Below are positions 11,956 through 23,429 of a stretch of DNA of 64,000 bases, one piece after another. The notes beneath the pieces were generated by a model. That model did not search any database. It had not been told where the DNA came from and saw nothing but the letters and a program-made list of their open reading frames with translations. Origin of the DNA: Bimastos eiseni (Eukaryota; Annelida; Clitellata; Crassiclitellata; Lumbricidae); assembly GCA_959347315.1 (NCBI GenBank), contig OY365810.1, positions 33,109,384 to 33,173,383 on the forward strand. Reading direction: 5' to 3'. The position numbers and the translations under genes were made by a program. Each line of letters starts with the position of its first letter. The first letter of the stretch is position 1.

Positions 11956-12149
11956 ACTGCAGAGGGGTTAGTCTAATGATATTACTAATTGCTTAGCTTC
12001 GGTGTTTTTAATTGCTAACTCAAAATAAAAGCTGAAAAGACAAGATTACGATAATTATGTATATGAGACGGTCAAACTATGATTTCAATCAATCAATCAA
12101 CGTCAATTTGATATAGCACTCCTTCAAGGTATCTACTTGATAATAGCTC

Positions 12150-12565
12150 GTACCTCGTCAAGTTTCGACTTAGTTGTCTGTGATCACTATTACGATTTCC
12201 TGACGCGAGTGATAGATTGATTTTAGTTGGAAATTCAATGTACTGCTACTTAGTGGCTCACTAATACGTACACAAATTTAAGTGTGCATGTGCGCAAGTT
12301 GGCATAATTATATTCATAGCAATTGGTCATGAGTAAATTATTGTCTGCGCTCTTGTCAGCAAATGATTTGTGACCTACAGCAGACGACGGATTTTAGGTT
12401 ATCAGATCTCTGTTTTTTTTATTGTGAACTCCAAATTTCTAATGCGCGACTAAAATGCCAAGTGCAGCCCTGCAACTGTTGAAATTCCAACAAAAGTCAA
12501 TTCATCACTCGGGTCAGGAAATCGCAATAGTTGTCATAGACAACTAAGTCGAAGCTTGACGTTGT
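12150..12565. mobile_element. MITE-like element with roughly 60-bp inverted repeats
   Basis: The segment 12153-12213 is the reverse complement, with a handful of mismatches, of about 12502-12563 (shared core TCAGGAAATCG and ACAACTAAGTCGAA). The roughly 290-bp centre has no coding capacity. Target duplications were not identified. Confidence 0.7.
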
Positions 12566-13546
12566 AGGTGCGACAATCTTGACTTATTCTGACTTAATAT
12601 GAAAGCAGTGCGTATGCATCAATAATGTCTTTGCTCAATAAAATTTCTTTCAATAAACTTTCATTGCTTTTTATTTGAAATGGTTGAATTTGTTCTCATG
12701 CCTGAGGTGAACGTTCCTGAGTGATGCACTCAGAAAATTTCAATTGTGAATGCCTTAATATGGACTTAATTTATTATATATTATGGATCTCGTAACGTTG
12801 TGAGGCCACAAAACATGAGAGGCTGCACACAATCGTTTGTATGGAAGCATGTGACACATAGAATATTTTTCAAAATTGCTATTTTGAGTGTGACTCAAAC
12901 CTCTAATAAATCAAGTGCACAATTACTGATTTCTAAGTTCAGTTATTCTCAGAATGAATACCTCCCGTCCCACGATCTCTTGAATCAACGTCTGGATCAT
13001 ATCCAAATACGATTATGATCAACTATGTTGGTCCGTTGAATGAGGGTTACTAGATATCTTTCAATCAGTAGTACCACCGAATCTTACCCCTCTCTGTAGG
13101 CCTACCGCACGATCATTGCTATACCTAAATCGGCAAGTTTATAATCAACTGTGGATACAGGTGAATAAAATCATGAGTAGAGCTTCGCTATCAGCTTAGA
13201 AGATAAATAATATGTCACAATATTAATTTTACGTCGATGACTTATGCAACATAAGAGTGTTGTCGAGCAGTGATCCACGTCAGTTTGTTCAGTAAAAGAA
13301 TGGTGGGGTTATATAAGAAAAAAAATCTTTTTGCACAGATGTGTCTATCAGTGCAAACCGGTTCCCAGTTTAGTGCACATGATATGATATGCAAAAATTA
13401 AAATTTTGCTAAAGTCCGATGACTGCATTTGATCGTAAAATTTGTCAATTTCAAATGAGCTAAATATGCATTAATTTCTTTTTCTCGATTCAATAAGGAA
13501 AAGGGTAACTAAATAAATGACTTTTATTTGCAATTGACGAGCGCAC

Positions 13547-13549
13547 ATG

Positions 13550-13580
<31 letters not shown>

Positions 13581-13697
13581 GTCATCATCATCATCATCAT
13601 CATCATCACCATCATCATCAGCATCATCAGCATCATCATCATTATCCTCATCAGCATCATCATCATCATCCTCATCATCCTTACCATCATCATCACT
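13547..13697. repeat. (CAT)n microsatellite
   Basis: About 50 imperfect CAT units, against about 8 at the same place in copy A (1790-1813). The apparent poly-Ser, poly-His and poly-Met frames are artefacts of the repeat. Confidence 0.9.
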
Positions 13698-13827
13698 GCT
13701 TCCTGACCCCAGCCCTCAGGCGGAGTATAGTATGAATGAAGAATCTCCACTGTTAACTTCATACAATGTTACATCCATTGTTAATCAAAGTGATTCCCTG
13801 TTCTAGTAAATTTATTCTTCTCTTTTT

Positions 13828-14018
13828 TAAATTTCCATCGCCCTTCTTCCTAAATTTTTTGCTCAGAAATGCACAGCACTGCAATCGACGGCGCAATTGT
13901 AGTTGTACTGCGAGCAATTATTGTGCATGAACGACTTGCTCAAAGTCCCTACACAGTGACTCCTCGGACGAGGGTCGAACCCGCTCACTCAGCGCACACT
14001 TATCGGCCACAACGCCAC
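13828..14018 (-). mobile_element. tRNA-derived SINE (minus orientation)
   Basis: It shows the reversed family body (CCCTTCTTCC, TGCTCAGAA, CGACGGCGCAATTG, CTACACAGTGAC) and a reversed B box (GGGTCGAACCCGCTC). It interrupts copy B relative to copy A: the flanking sequence resumes at TTGTCTATCCATCATAGTC in both. Confidence 0.85.
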
Positions 14019-14630
14019 ACGTTGTCTATCCATCATAGTCTTGGTCTGTCTTTGTTTCTTCTTCCCTCGGATCCTGAGTGGAGTGTATTGTGTGGGATTC
14101 TGAGTATTCATCTGGCATTCTCTGTACTTGTACAAACCATCGTAATCTTCGTTGAACCAATGCATGTCCAGTAGAGCTATTTGGATATCATATGCTTGTC
14201 ATGGGTGTCCGTGCTGTTATATAACACACCGAGCTGAGGAACCGAGTTCGATTTGGCAGAGCATCATGTTCATGTTCAAGAAAAGTTTTTGGGCCACTTT
14301 TGACGTTGGCATACGACAGGGAATCAGATAAAGTAAAGTAGTTTTGACCATATTTATTCCTTCTCAATCAACAATAACAGCCATGTGAAATTTAAAAAAA
14401 ATGTTTTAACTCTAAAAAAGATACAAACACATATAAATAATTTCTCGGGTATCGTGTCCCACACCAGCTAAAAATCACGCAATGCATTTACAACGGAGAC
14501 ATCGCTTGCGACGCCAGCTAATAATAATAATTATAGCGATCAATTAAATTGATTCTTTTATTAAACTACAGAGATCAAGGATACCGCCGTCGCAATCGCA
14601 GTTGCACTTGGCGATGTGTTCAACCCATGA

Positions 14631-16348
14631 TCAGGTTGTAGTTTGTCCGGTTGTAGGGTTTCTAATGGCATTCATGACGCTATTGACGCTGTTGTTGCTC
14701 TCCGTTCGTCGTCTGTTGCAGAGTAGCTGACTTAGATACTTTTTGACTGGATCCAATTTGGCAGCGTAGATGAACAGATTGAGACAGACGTTCAAGAAGG
14801 CGATGAACACCGTAACGAAGCGTATAAATATTATCTGAAGTGTACAACGTTATAAAGCTCAGATTGTAGAGAAAGAAGCCGATGCGAGTTGGAGACCAAC
14901 AGAGACCAAACACGTTGAGATGATTAGATAAGTTTTGATGATGCTCATTTGGGTTTTCATGGTTTTCTGTTGAGCAACACTCTTCATCATGTTGTTGAAG
15001 TTAACTACACGCACAGAATATTCACATAATAAAAGAGTTTTCCGTTTTGAATGTGTCACGTGTTTTATTCAAAACACGTATTATCATTAGTTGTAAGTCA
15101 CTTGTAAGCAAAGCAATGTAACATTTTGTCTCATTCAGAGAGGGAATAATGTGAACACTGCGAAATCGATTTCGTATTATCTCTGGGGTAATTTGAAGTC
15201 GATTTCAGATTACCGGGGGGAGGGGGGTAACTTGAAATGGAAAGTAACTTGAAATCTTTGCATGAACGATTTCAGATTACCATTCACCTTACACCCCGGT
15301 AACTTCAAGTCGATTTCAGATTACCGGGAGGTAACTTGAAATGGGGGTTACTTGAAGTCTTTACACCGGTCTTATTCTAAAATCATGATGGAAAAAATTA
15401 TCTTATCTCTAGTATTTCAGCAATGGCATGCTATTTCATGTCCAATTAGAATGCGGTTATTTTATAATTTAATTAAACATATGTCTGTGATATGACTTGA
15501 GCGGTGTGGTTTAACAATAAAAATTACAAAGCTGGTTTGCTGGGTTAGTTTAGTTGTCAGCCTTCAACGTATAGAAGTAAAAGTGTTCTCTGAGCAACGT
15601 ACTACTCAGGAACAATAAATATTTAACTATATAAACTGCTCACTCATGAATTTTTAACGCTTCAGGAAACTAATAGACCTATTGGAACAGTGAGTAACGC
15701 AATTGCTCTACCTTTATATTTTACAGACTTAACTGTAACTTGAGGTACGTACCTGGAACTATGCGTTTGTGTGTGACCCGCAGTATTCTTGAATAGCAGA
15801 ACACGAAGACAACCAGCGGCACAACGAAGGACATCATAAATCTATAGACGGCGTAAGCGGTGGCATTCAAAGTAGCCGGAAACTGACCGAAAATGAGGCA
15901 CTCACCTCTTGTGACGTCGTTGCTAATGAACGAAACGCATGCGTTAAAGGCCAAGTCGAAGTTTACCCACGTCAAGCTAATCGCCACAAAGTACATCCAC
16001 TGGCGACAGTGTTTCTTGTGGAACATCGCATGAACTATCTTCACGTATCTTTCTAGAGTCAAGACGACAAGGTTGGCTGTGGAAAAATCCAAGAAATGCC
16101 AAACCAACGTCTCGCTGGTCAGAGTTTTGCAGAGCACCCTTCCAATAACGGTACTGTAATCGATGTTCAACATTTTAACAACGTAGCTGAGAACGAGTAG
16201 CAAGCAACAGAGAAAGTCAAGAGTCATCTGATTAAAAACGATAGAAATCTCATACTTTCGGGCTTTCGACTTGGCAAGAATTAGAAGCATTAGAAGGTTA
16301 GCGACTGCACCAATGAATCCAACCAACAGACGTCTCGAAAGCAACCAT
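14631..16348 (-). pseudogene. Rhodopsin-like GPCR pseudogene B
   Basis: This is the paralogue of gene A with the same two-exon layout: exon 1 15753-16348, exon 2 14631-15004, intron 15005-15752. Exon 1 is nearly identical to A but has a 5-bp deletion close to the start, around codon 9, that throws TM1 onward out of frame with the conserved ATG. Exon 2 has a net 1-bp deletion in TM6 (near 14905) and a 7-bp insertion after it (near 14830). The two together restore frame, but the stretch between them meets a stop. TM6 and TM7 are recognisable only by switching frames (CWSPTR, then the NPFIY region). A downstream start could rescue exon 1 only by losing the normal N-terminus, so I call it a pseudogene. 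Confidence 0.8.
15160..15365. repeat. Minisatellite with internally symmetrical units (pseudogene B intron)
   Basis: There are about five degenerate units mixing GGTAACTTGAAATC and GATTTCAGATTACC, which are approximate reverse complements of one another. The array therefore contains repeated short inverted repeats. It is not present in the gene A intron. Confidence 0.75.
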
Positions 16349-16567
16349 TATTAGAATTATTTCAGCGGTAATATTATTTAAAAAATCGATCTCGGATAAA
16401 TATATCTATTGGATACAGATTTCACGAATACGCGCCTTGGGAGGCCGATACGCCTACAAGGAAATATGCAAGTGAAAGTTTTGCAATGTGAATATCAAAT
16501 CGTATGAAAGGCTATTGACAACTTGATTGCTGTATTAAGAATGCAGCAATGCGTCTGCGCGGCGCAT

Positions 16568-16577
16568 CTTATAAGAG
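16568..16577 (-). promoter_or_regulatory. TATA-like element upstream of pseudogene B
   Basis: It is identical to the element at 5030-5039 and lies about 220 bp upstream of the ancestral ATG (16348). It sits only 17 bp from an hAT-like insertion (16594) that separates it from the former upstream region. Confidence 0.4.
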
Positions 16578-16593
16578 AGCCACGTGCACATTT

Positions 16594-17391
16594 CAGGGAT
16601 GTGGTCTCAAGGCCGTCTCGAGACCGGTTGAACTGCGGTCTTGGTCTCGAATGCATCGGTCTTGGTCTTTGTCTCGGACCATCGGTCTTGGTCTCGGTCT
16701 CGGTCTCGAATGTGTCGATCTTGGTTCTGGTCTTAAAGGAACGGTCTTGGGATTGGTCTCCGTCTGAAATTACCATTTGCCCTACTAGAGCAATTTATTT
16801 GATATTTGTCAGTTATTTTCGATTATTGGAGACACCGGATGTTTAGGCCCCACGCCATTGTTATTTAATGGCGTGCTGTCCATCTTTATATACATGTTAC
16901 CACGGGCAGAAAAAAATGCATTTGCAACGCAGCCAGCCATTTAAAAATTTGCAAGGTTTTGAAACAATCTTAAAATTAAGTTGTCGGCCACGTGTAGACA
17001 CTGTTAACGTACAATTCAGATGTCCGTGGTACAAGTAAACCATTCAAACGGAAAGTTATTCTACTTGTTCAGATGTCTTAAAGTAGGCCCATTTACTTAT
17101 CGTACACTGTAAGGTAATTTATAATGTCATTTTCTCAGGCCGAAGCCAAGGGCCGAACCTTCAAAAGGTCAGAGTGGCCGGTAAAACTGTTTTCTAGACC
17201 ATTATTAAGTTTAGTATTCTTCAGCAATAAATTTAATGTTTTAGCGTTTTAATAAAGAGCAGTATGGGTCTTGGTCTCGGACCATCGGTCTCGGTCTTGG
17301 TCTTGGTCTCGAATCACTCGATCTCGGTCTTGGTCTTGGTCTTGAACCTCTCGGTCTTGGTCTTAAGTTTTTGATCCCGTGCCCAACACGC
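16594..17391. mobile_element. hAT-like element with GGTCTCGGTCTTGG arrays
   Basis: It starts CAGGGATGTGGTCTC and ends GTGCCCAACAC followed by a mutated terminal dinucleotide. It is flanked by the perfect 8-bp duplication GCACATTT (16586-16593 and 17392-17399). The empty site is visible in copy A near 5050-5060. Sub-terminal arrays of GGTCTTGGTCTCG occupy about 16610-16760 and 17265-17370. No transposase. Confidence 0.85.
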
Positions 17392-17574
17392 GCACATTTT
17401 GACTTCAAACAGCACACCCTGAATCAATACGTGATAAATTTACGTCAATCCTTTGAGGTCTCTGTTGATTACTCAAATCAAATCAACACACAATCAAACG
17501 GAACATAGATGGCTCAAAGCAATAATTGTCAGTGAATTACCTCGCTATTATAAGGTCTCTAATAATATGTAGTA

Positions 17575-17655
17575 ACTGTCTCGCGCGAGGATAGAACCCG
17601 CACTCTTCACGGGACAGGCCAAGTGCTCTCTAACAATCTAATCAATGGGCCACCG
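17575..17655 (-). mobile_element. tRNA-like relic (SINE head)
   Basis: On the minus strand a tRNA-like segment has an A-box-like GATTAGATTGTTAGAG and a B-box-like GCGGGTTCTATCCTCGC. There is no clean cloverleaf acceptor stem, so it is more likely a SINE head than a tRNA gene. Confidence 0.45.
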
Positions 17656-17997
17656 ATGTCCTTGTTGTTCAGTGACTTCAGGTAAATTCAATGTCAAAAA
17701 TTATTATAATAAATGTCGTAAAGACACAGACAAAGTTTTTGCCAGGTCTTCAGTTGTCGACCGTCAATTTGAATCGTAATGTTTGACTTTTGAATGGCGC
17801 TTTAGAACTTTAGTGATTACGCACACTACTACGATTACTAGGATCTCCAACAGCGATGGGGGGGGGGGGCGACGACGGATATTTGAACCAGCGAAATACG
17901 CAGAGAACCAAAATAAGTACAAGAGAGTCAATAAAGATCTGCTGACATAACTGTAAACAAAGCAGATACTGCATTTGGTGGATGTGAGTGGAACTTG

Positions 17998-18347
17998 CAG
18001 TGTTTCCCAAACTATGGGTCGCGACCCAATAGGTCACGGCATCTTGTCAACTGGGTCACCATGCTTCAGGTCTATTTTAAAATAGTTCCATTAAATTCAG
18101 AAAAACAAAATGAAACTGTTCTCTTGACCTTCTTTGTTGTATTGTCACTATACTAAACTCCAATGAGTAGAGTTTAGTCTAATCAAGTCTCTTCATTACA
18201 TCGAGTATATCCAATGCATTCATTGTAAATTGACGTTGAAATGCTTATTAAATATTAACACAATGTCGTTCGCCTTTGTGAGGTGGGTCGCGGAAATTCA
18301 AAGAGTTTCTGAAGTGGGTCCCACGACAAAAAAGTTGGGAAACACTG
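17998..18347. mobile_element. hAT-like MITE
   Basis: Terminal inverted repeats CAGTGTTTCCCAA and TTGGGAAACACTG bound a 350-bp sequence with GGGTCGCGACCC near the left end and GTGGGTCCCACG near the right end. The flanking octamers do not match, so the target duplication has decayed or the ends are slightly off. Confidence 0.65.
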
Positions 18348-18349
18348 CG

Positions 18350-18960
18350 CTGAAGTAAAAATCAATTTTTTGCCTTCAGGACTACGGCTGCTTTTAGGAA
18401 ATCTTGAGGTCCACTTTCGTGCATATTTCTATAGCGCGATACATTTACGATCAGATGCTTTCACGTATTAAATTAAATTGCTTGATTGCATGTCTTGCGT
18501 TGGATTTAACCATGGCCATGACCAAATAAAATTAAATTAAATTAAAATACATATTTTAATTTATTCAAAGAACGATCTATTATTGGAATATCTCTTGTAG
18601 ATCCATCAATCAATAATTCAATCGATTAATTAAATTTGATATAGCTTCTACTAAGAAGATGGCACTAATACAATCCTGCGAGAAATTGTGCAAAACCGAG
18701 GCATTCTGGTCAAAATTCGAGGAAGGCAAAACACAATTTGCTCAATATTGTCGTTTATTTATATGAAACGTATGTCTATAACATATAATTATAGACTCGA
18801 TAGACAATTTCCAAAATTATTAATAATCAATTATTGAAATTATAATTTTTGAACTTCCAAAAGTCTCTTCATATAATTGTTCTTGCTGAGATGCCAGTGT
18901 CCGTCTCTTGCCTTTCATTTTCAATCCTGATCAAACAACATAAATTTCAGCAGTTCATTA
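18350..18960. other. AT-rich intergenic stretch
   Basis: Contains ATTAA-type runs and a GATATAGC motif (about 18627) resembling a LINE 3' tail. No gene is supported. Confidence 0.4.
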
Positions 18961-18965
18961 TCAAG

Positions 18966-19182
18966 AACGTGGCCAATTGCTAAAAGCGGTCGGCCCGCAA
19001 CGTTCAGTGTACGCTGAGTACGCGGGTTCAATCCTCGTCCGAGGAGTCACTATATACATGTAAGGACCTTGAGCAAGTCCTTTGCACACAATTGCTCTGC
19101 ATTACAATTGCAGTTGCATCGTCGAGGCGTGTGTGCACTTCTGAGCAAAAAATGTTGGAAGAAGGGCAATATCAAAAATTAT
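18966..19182 (+). mobile_element. tRNA-derived SINE
   Basis: The B box GGGTTCAATCCTCG is followed by the family body (CCTTGAGCAAGTCC, GTCGAGGCGTGTG, TGTTGGAAGAAGGGC). The A box is degenerate (CTAAAAGCGGTCGG). Confidence 0.85.
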
Positions 19183-19489
19183 ATCTGTGATAATAATTCG
19201 TAAGGTAAAAACCAGATTTTTCAAGCTTAATATGATTTATACTCACTTATTTGTACACATCTACATCATTACTTGTATAACATGCCGTTGAGACGAATCA
19301 CAGCGGTGTGAAATGCGTTATTTAAAGAGCACTTCTAGTGTAAAACAGTAATTGCTATTTCTATTTCTATTTACCAAAAAGAAACTGTACACTAATTTAT
19401 TTTGTGCTTCCCTGTGCGACTTCATTCTCATGGCACGCTTATACGTCATAAATGGAATGCACGTGGAACGGTTACACCGTCTCAGTAAC

Positions 19490-19860
19490 TTGGTCTCCAT
19501 CAGCCAAAGATGACCAGAAATCAGAGTCGTTTGAAGCTCCTGTGCCGCGACCAGAATATCTACACTTACGAGTTATACATTTGAACTGCGCCCTGACGGA
19601 GTATCTGGTGCGTGTTTAAAAGTATGGAGTACCACAAGATTCAATCTAGGTCCTCTGGTGTACCTCCACTATGATAATGACCTTGTCTCGGGCAAACTCT
19701 ATTTGGAAGACTTAACAACAACGTGTATTGTATCATCTCGAACCCTGAAGAACATATCTGCTTTATCTTAATTGCAACTAGAAAGGTCTAAGCAAATATG
19801 GTCAACCATGTTCGGGCTTAACATAAAATACCACAATAATGAAAGAGATAGTTTCTACAC
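19490..19860 (+). pseudogene. Reverse-transcriptase relic, duplicated block copy 1
   Basis: Around 19620-19690 the plus strand reads Y-G-V-P-Q, then, after a frameshift, L-G-P-L-V-Y-L-H-Y and N-D-L. This is the LINE reverse-transcriptase GVPQGS...LGPL...NDL motif. The whole segment is a diverged copy of 23430-23800. Confidence 0.6.
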
Positions 19861-20185
19861 ACATACAGACATACGCCTACATACATGCATACATATATAC
19901 ATACATATACATACATACATACATATATACGTACACACATACATACCTACATACATACAGACATACATATATACATTTATACATACATACATACATACAT
20001 ACATGCATCCATGCATGCATACATGCATCCATGCATGCATGCCTGTATGCATACATACATACATACATACATACATACATACATACATACATACATACAT
20101 ACATACATACATACGTACGTACATACATACATACATATATACATACATACATACATATATACAAACAAACGTACATTCATACACA
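19858..20185. repeat. (ACAT)n tetranucleotide array
   Basis: Imperfect ACAT repeat with interruptions such as GCATCC and CGTACG. In all frames it encodes meaningless Tyr/His/Ile/Met/Cys-rich strings. Confidence 0.95.
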
Positions 20186-20240
20186 CATTCAAATTACTCT
20201 GTGAATATAGTGACAGAAACAGTCCTTAGTGTCCGCCTAC

Positions 20241-20340
20241 CTAATAAGAGCAATGGCATTGGTAGTTCTCGCAAGCGCACATTGTAGCATCACAGCAACG
20301 AACACCCCCTGAACAGTCCTCGTTATCGTAACGACAATTC
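20241..20340 (-). CDS. Eight-cysteine knottin-like peptide, mature exon (copy 1)
   Basis: On the minus strand an exon opens after a plausible acceptor (TTTTCAAG|G, phase 2) and ends at a TAG at 20241-20243. It encodes about 32 residues with eight cysteines in the order C-x6-C-x5-CC-x4-C-x-C-x4-C-x-C, two residues before the stop. That spacing, with adjacent cysteines in the middle and two C-x-C pairs, matches the inhibitor-cystine-knot frameworks of many secreted animal peptides. A paralogue with the same acceptor phase is at 26089-26308. The upstream exon with the secretion signal was not found for this copy. Function (defence, signalling or toxin-like) cannot be told from the sequence. A chance frame is possible, but eight ordered cysteines in two copies argue against it. 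Confidence 0.55.
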
Positions 20341-20589
20341 CTTGAAAATTCAAATTGGGTAAAAACTTTTTTTGAATCATTTTGTATAACTTTGCTTTTG
20401 AAGTGCTTACACAAATCAAGTGACTATCATCATTATCAATGAAATAAAGTTTGATCAACTAATTACAGTGAAATATTAAAGCTAAAGCATCATAAAGAAA
20501 CTAATACAATAAACTAACACAAATCATCACGTCACAATGACGTTGGCCAATATTTCAGTCAATGGAATGAAACTTCAAAGACGCAATAA

Positions 20590-21135
20590 TGTTTTATTCA
20601 TCGTCGTCGTATCGTCACCGTCGTTGTCTTCGTCATAGCTGTCTTAGTCGCCGTCACTATCATCAGGTCACGGCGCCGTCCTGTAAACGGTGACAGGTAG
20701 GACAAAATGAAATCCCACTTTCTATCTGTCTTGTATCTGAACGTATTCGCTGATAAGAGACATTCTTGGTCATCCCTTCCCTTGCTTCTTAATCTATCAA
20801 ATCTGGCATCTGATGAACTCAATGGTTTCGATCATTTGGCATTCATACCAGAGACCAACCGAATCTTCTCCCATCTAGTATATCACCACATAGTGAAACA
20901 TAAAACAAATGCCAATGAAATCCAATTGAATAGTTGTTGCCAAACAGGGCCCAATGTTATTTACAGCACTGTACACTTTATGATTGATGATAGCAACCAT
21001 GTATTATTGTCTTTATTTTCGACTTTTCAATAATACTCGTGTCAGTAATTATGTAATTTATTAATTATTTGTAATTATTAAAATGTGTTAAATGAGTTAC
21101 TTTTCTTCCGGATATCTTTTTGGACTTTTCCACAA
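20590..21135. other. Intergenic, one unrecognised frame
   Basis: A 108-codon plus-strand frame (20707-21033) starts with a hydrophobic stretch but shows no domain or conserved motif. I treat it as unsupported. The rest is AT-rich. Confidence 0.4.
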
Positions 21136-21139
21136 ATCG

Positions 21140-21630
21140 TATAGTTGGATCCTCTTCACCGTTTCATGCTCTAGATAAAATAAAACAACGGTTACATCGG
21201 TCACTTCTATAATTGGGACAAACGGTCCCCAACTTTACTTTTGCTACTTCTGTGCGAGGCCTTGGCATCATCCTTGACCAAGAGCATTCTTTCACCAAGC
21301 ATGTCAACTCAGTAAGTCATTATTGTGAGGCATTTCTAGGACAGGCCATGTTTCTGTCTATAAGCATGGCGTGTTGCACTGGCCTTCACCCCCGCAGCGC
21401 ATTGCATTTCGAATCACCTCCTTGGCATGGCGCTGTCTAGTTGGGGCTGGGTCTACTTACCTTCGGGAGCCATGCCGCCCTAATGCTGCCAGCGCACGGA
21501 GGGTGCTGTGCTGTGCTGCGCTCTGCTGTGCAGTACCTTCTCAGCATTCCATTCTCACGCATTGCTATGTTGCAGCATCGTGCCTTCCATGCACGTCACG
21601 GGCCCTACCACTTAGAATGGGCTTCCTCTG
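21140..21630 (+). pseudogene. L2/CR1-like LINE relic, RT C-terminal region
   Basis: Readable pieces include V-R-G-L-G-I-I-L-D-Q (thumb region) and, after deletions, a segment with RIAFRIT and AWRCL typical of the C-terminal part of L2/CR1-type polyproteins. Several frameshifts are present. The element runs into the assembly gap, so its right end is unknown. Confidence 0.7.
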
Positions 21631-21830
21631 NNNNNNNNNNNNNNNNNNNNNNNNNNNNNNNNNNNNNNNNNNNNNNNNNNNNNNNNNNNNNNNNNNNNNN
21701 NNNNNNNNNNNNNNNNNNNNNNNNNNNNNNNNNNNNNNNNNNNNNNNNNNNNNNNNNNNNNNNNNNNNNNNNNNNNNNNNNNNNNNNNNNNNNNNNNNNN
21801 NNNNNNNNNNNNNNNNNNNNNNNNNNNNNN
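21631..21830. other. Assembly gap (200 N)
   Basis: A run of exactly 200 undetermined bases, probably a gap of unknown size. Open frames that span it are not meaningful. Confidence 0.99.
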
Positions 21831-22004
21831 ATCTGAACCTCATCTCTTTTCGTCGTGTCCCTGCATGGGCAAATTATCATCGATGCAATGGCCCCAACCA
21901 AGTCATCAAAACTTGCCAAATGGACTCAGAATATGTGTGGCTGCTGGTGGTAGACACGTTGTACACAGGATGTGAAACAATATGATGCTTGTTTTATAGC
22001 AATC

Positions 22005-22205
22005 TCTTGAGATGTCACCTTATAAAATTGTTTTTCTAACTTTTGCTGCGCTGAATGCTTTTTGACCATCAATAAACAATGATTGCACTCATTAAAAGTG
22101 ATATAACTTTTGTTCTTTTTTAAATATTTCAATGAATTTTGGCAGTTATATGTAAATATGAGTTAGGTTTGTGCCTGCAAAATGTCATTTATTTATTCCT
22201 ACAAT
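22005..22205. repeat. Diverged direct repeat, left copy
   Basis: It resembles 23035-23225: both contain TTGCACTCATTAAAAGTGAT (or a one-base variant), a TTTTTGACCAT-like segment and a GAAAAATGTCATTT-like segment in the same order. Nature unknown. Confidence 0.65.
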
Positions 22206-22321
22206 AGGCCGAAATATTGACAAAAAGACTGAGGCGTTTACTATATAATGGCCCACCCTGTATTTAGCCGTTCCAGATGCATTTATGACGTCTAATCATT
22301 CCATGAGAATGAAATCGCATA

Positions 22322-22571
22322 AGTCAGGAGCTGAATAAATTAGTTTACAATTGTTTTAGTAAATAGAAATAGCAATCACTGTAGGATTATTCACACTGAC
22401 AATAATCTTTAAAAAGCGCATGTAAATCATATTTCATTTTTAGGTCAGCTTATTGCCTAACGAATATAATAATAATACGTCTTTGATACAAAAATTTATG
22501 TTGTCTGATAAGCTTAGAAAATGAAAGTAAGCTTGTTAACAATTGTAAACTAATTTATTCAGCTCCTGACT
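22322..22571. mobile_element. MITE with perfect 32-bp terminal inverted repeats
   Basis: Positions 22322-22353 are the exact reverse complement of 22540-22571 (outer end AGTCAGGAGCTG). The 250-bp unit is AT-rich and non-coding. Part of the arm is also found, diverged and inverted, around 19350-19425. No clear target duplication. Confidence 0.8.
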
Positions 22572-23034
22572 CAACTCTGCAGAAATTCGCCGAGTACTGA
22601 GATTGCTGCTGTTGCTATTCTGCGAGCAAATAAGTTCGTAAACATACTCGGATTGCTTGATATTGTTCGGATGCGGATAGATTTCTGCCTTCCGCTGCCC
22701 TTACGACGTTCCACATCCCACACCTATCATCAACGCGTCCGCATCTATTTATATTAATGACATTTAATGTTCAGCTGAAGTGATTTCAGAGTAAGCATTG
22801 ATCACAGCTTTGGCTCCAAGGTCATGCTCATGATTCATGAAGTGTCTGTGTACGCATTTTGTCTGTCATTGCCTATGTTTATTTCGTTACAAACGCTATC
22901 GCAAAACATGTTTATTTACCAATTTAATCGACTGCTTGCTAGATGACATCAAAGTGACTTCCATATGCAATAATTTCCAGTTTCTTTTCACCAAAATTAA
23001 TAATTATGAAGTGTGTTTTATTACAGCTACTTGA

Positions 23035-23225
23035 AATGTGACTTCATAAATTCGCTTTTTATAACTTTTTGCGGCGTTAAATGTTGTTTGACCATAAAAA
23101 AATCAGCGGTTGCACTCATTAAAAGTGATATAATTTTTTGGACATATTTTAATCACTTTTTCCGATTATATGCATATGTGAATTGGCTTTGAGCTTGAAA
23201 AATGTCATTTTATATTTCATACTTT
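23035..23225. repeat. Diverged direct repeat, right copy
   Basis: The partner of 22005-22205, in the same orientation about 1 kb away. The sequence between contains a MITE and no gene. Confidence 0.65.
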
Positions 23226-23429
23226 CATACATGAAATATTAGCAAATACCCGTAGGCGTAGGGGTCTACGTTTTTGACTCACGATATAAATAAGGCTGTT
23301 TCAACCATAACTAGCGGTGGTGTCGAGTCGATTTCTCTTTAACGAGTTGCTGTACATGTGTTGTAGCAATGACCATTAGTGTCCCTCTCCTCCCTCATCT
23401 ATGCTTGGGATTGGCACGGAGACTGGATG

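Larger units (their letters stand above)
12666..17470. repeat. Duplicated block, copy B (carries pseudogene B)
   Basis: It is collinear with 886-5130. Insertions absent from copy A include an expanded (CAT)n array, a SINE and an 800-bp hAT-like element. Identity is uneven: 15668-16590 is nearly identical to 4133-5050, whereas exon 2 and most of the intron are clearly diverged. Confidence 0.8.

Noticed and set aside
13490..13806. Poly-Ser, poly-His and poly-Met frames.
   Set aside because: Products of the (CAT)n microsatellite in its different frames and strands.
17998..18347. An 8-bp target duplication around this MITE.
   Set aside because: The octamers GGAACTTG and CGCTGAAG do not match; I kept the element on its terminal repeats only.
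19772..20287. A 171-codon frame and several others of 71-121 codons.
   Set aside because: Dominated by the (ACAT)n array; only the minus-strand cysteine frame at 20241-20340 lies outside it.
20707..21033. A 108-codon plus-strand frame beginning with a hydrophobic segment.
   Set aside because: No cleavable-signal pattern, no family resemblance and no splice context; length is within chance for AT-rich DNA.
21371..21985. A 204-codon plus-strand frame.
   Set aside because: It spans the 200-N gap; only its first part is meaningful, as a LINE relic.
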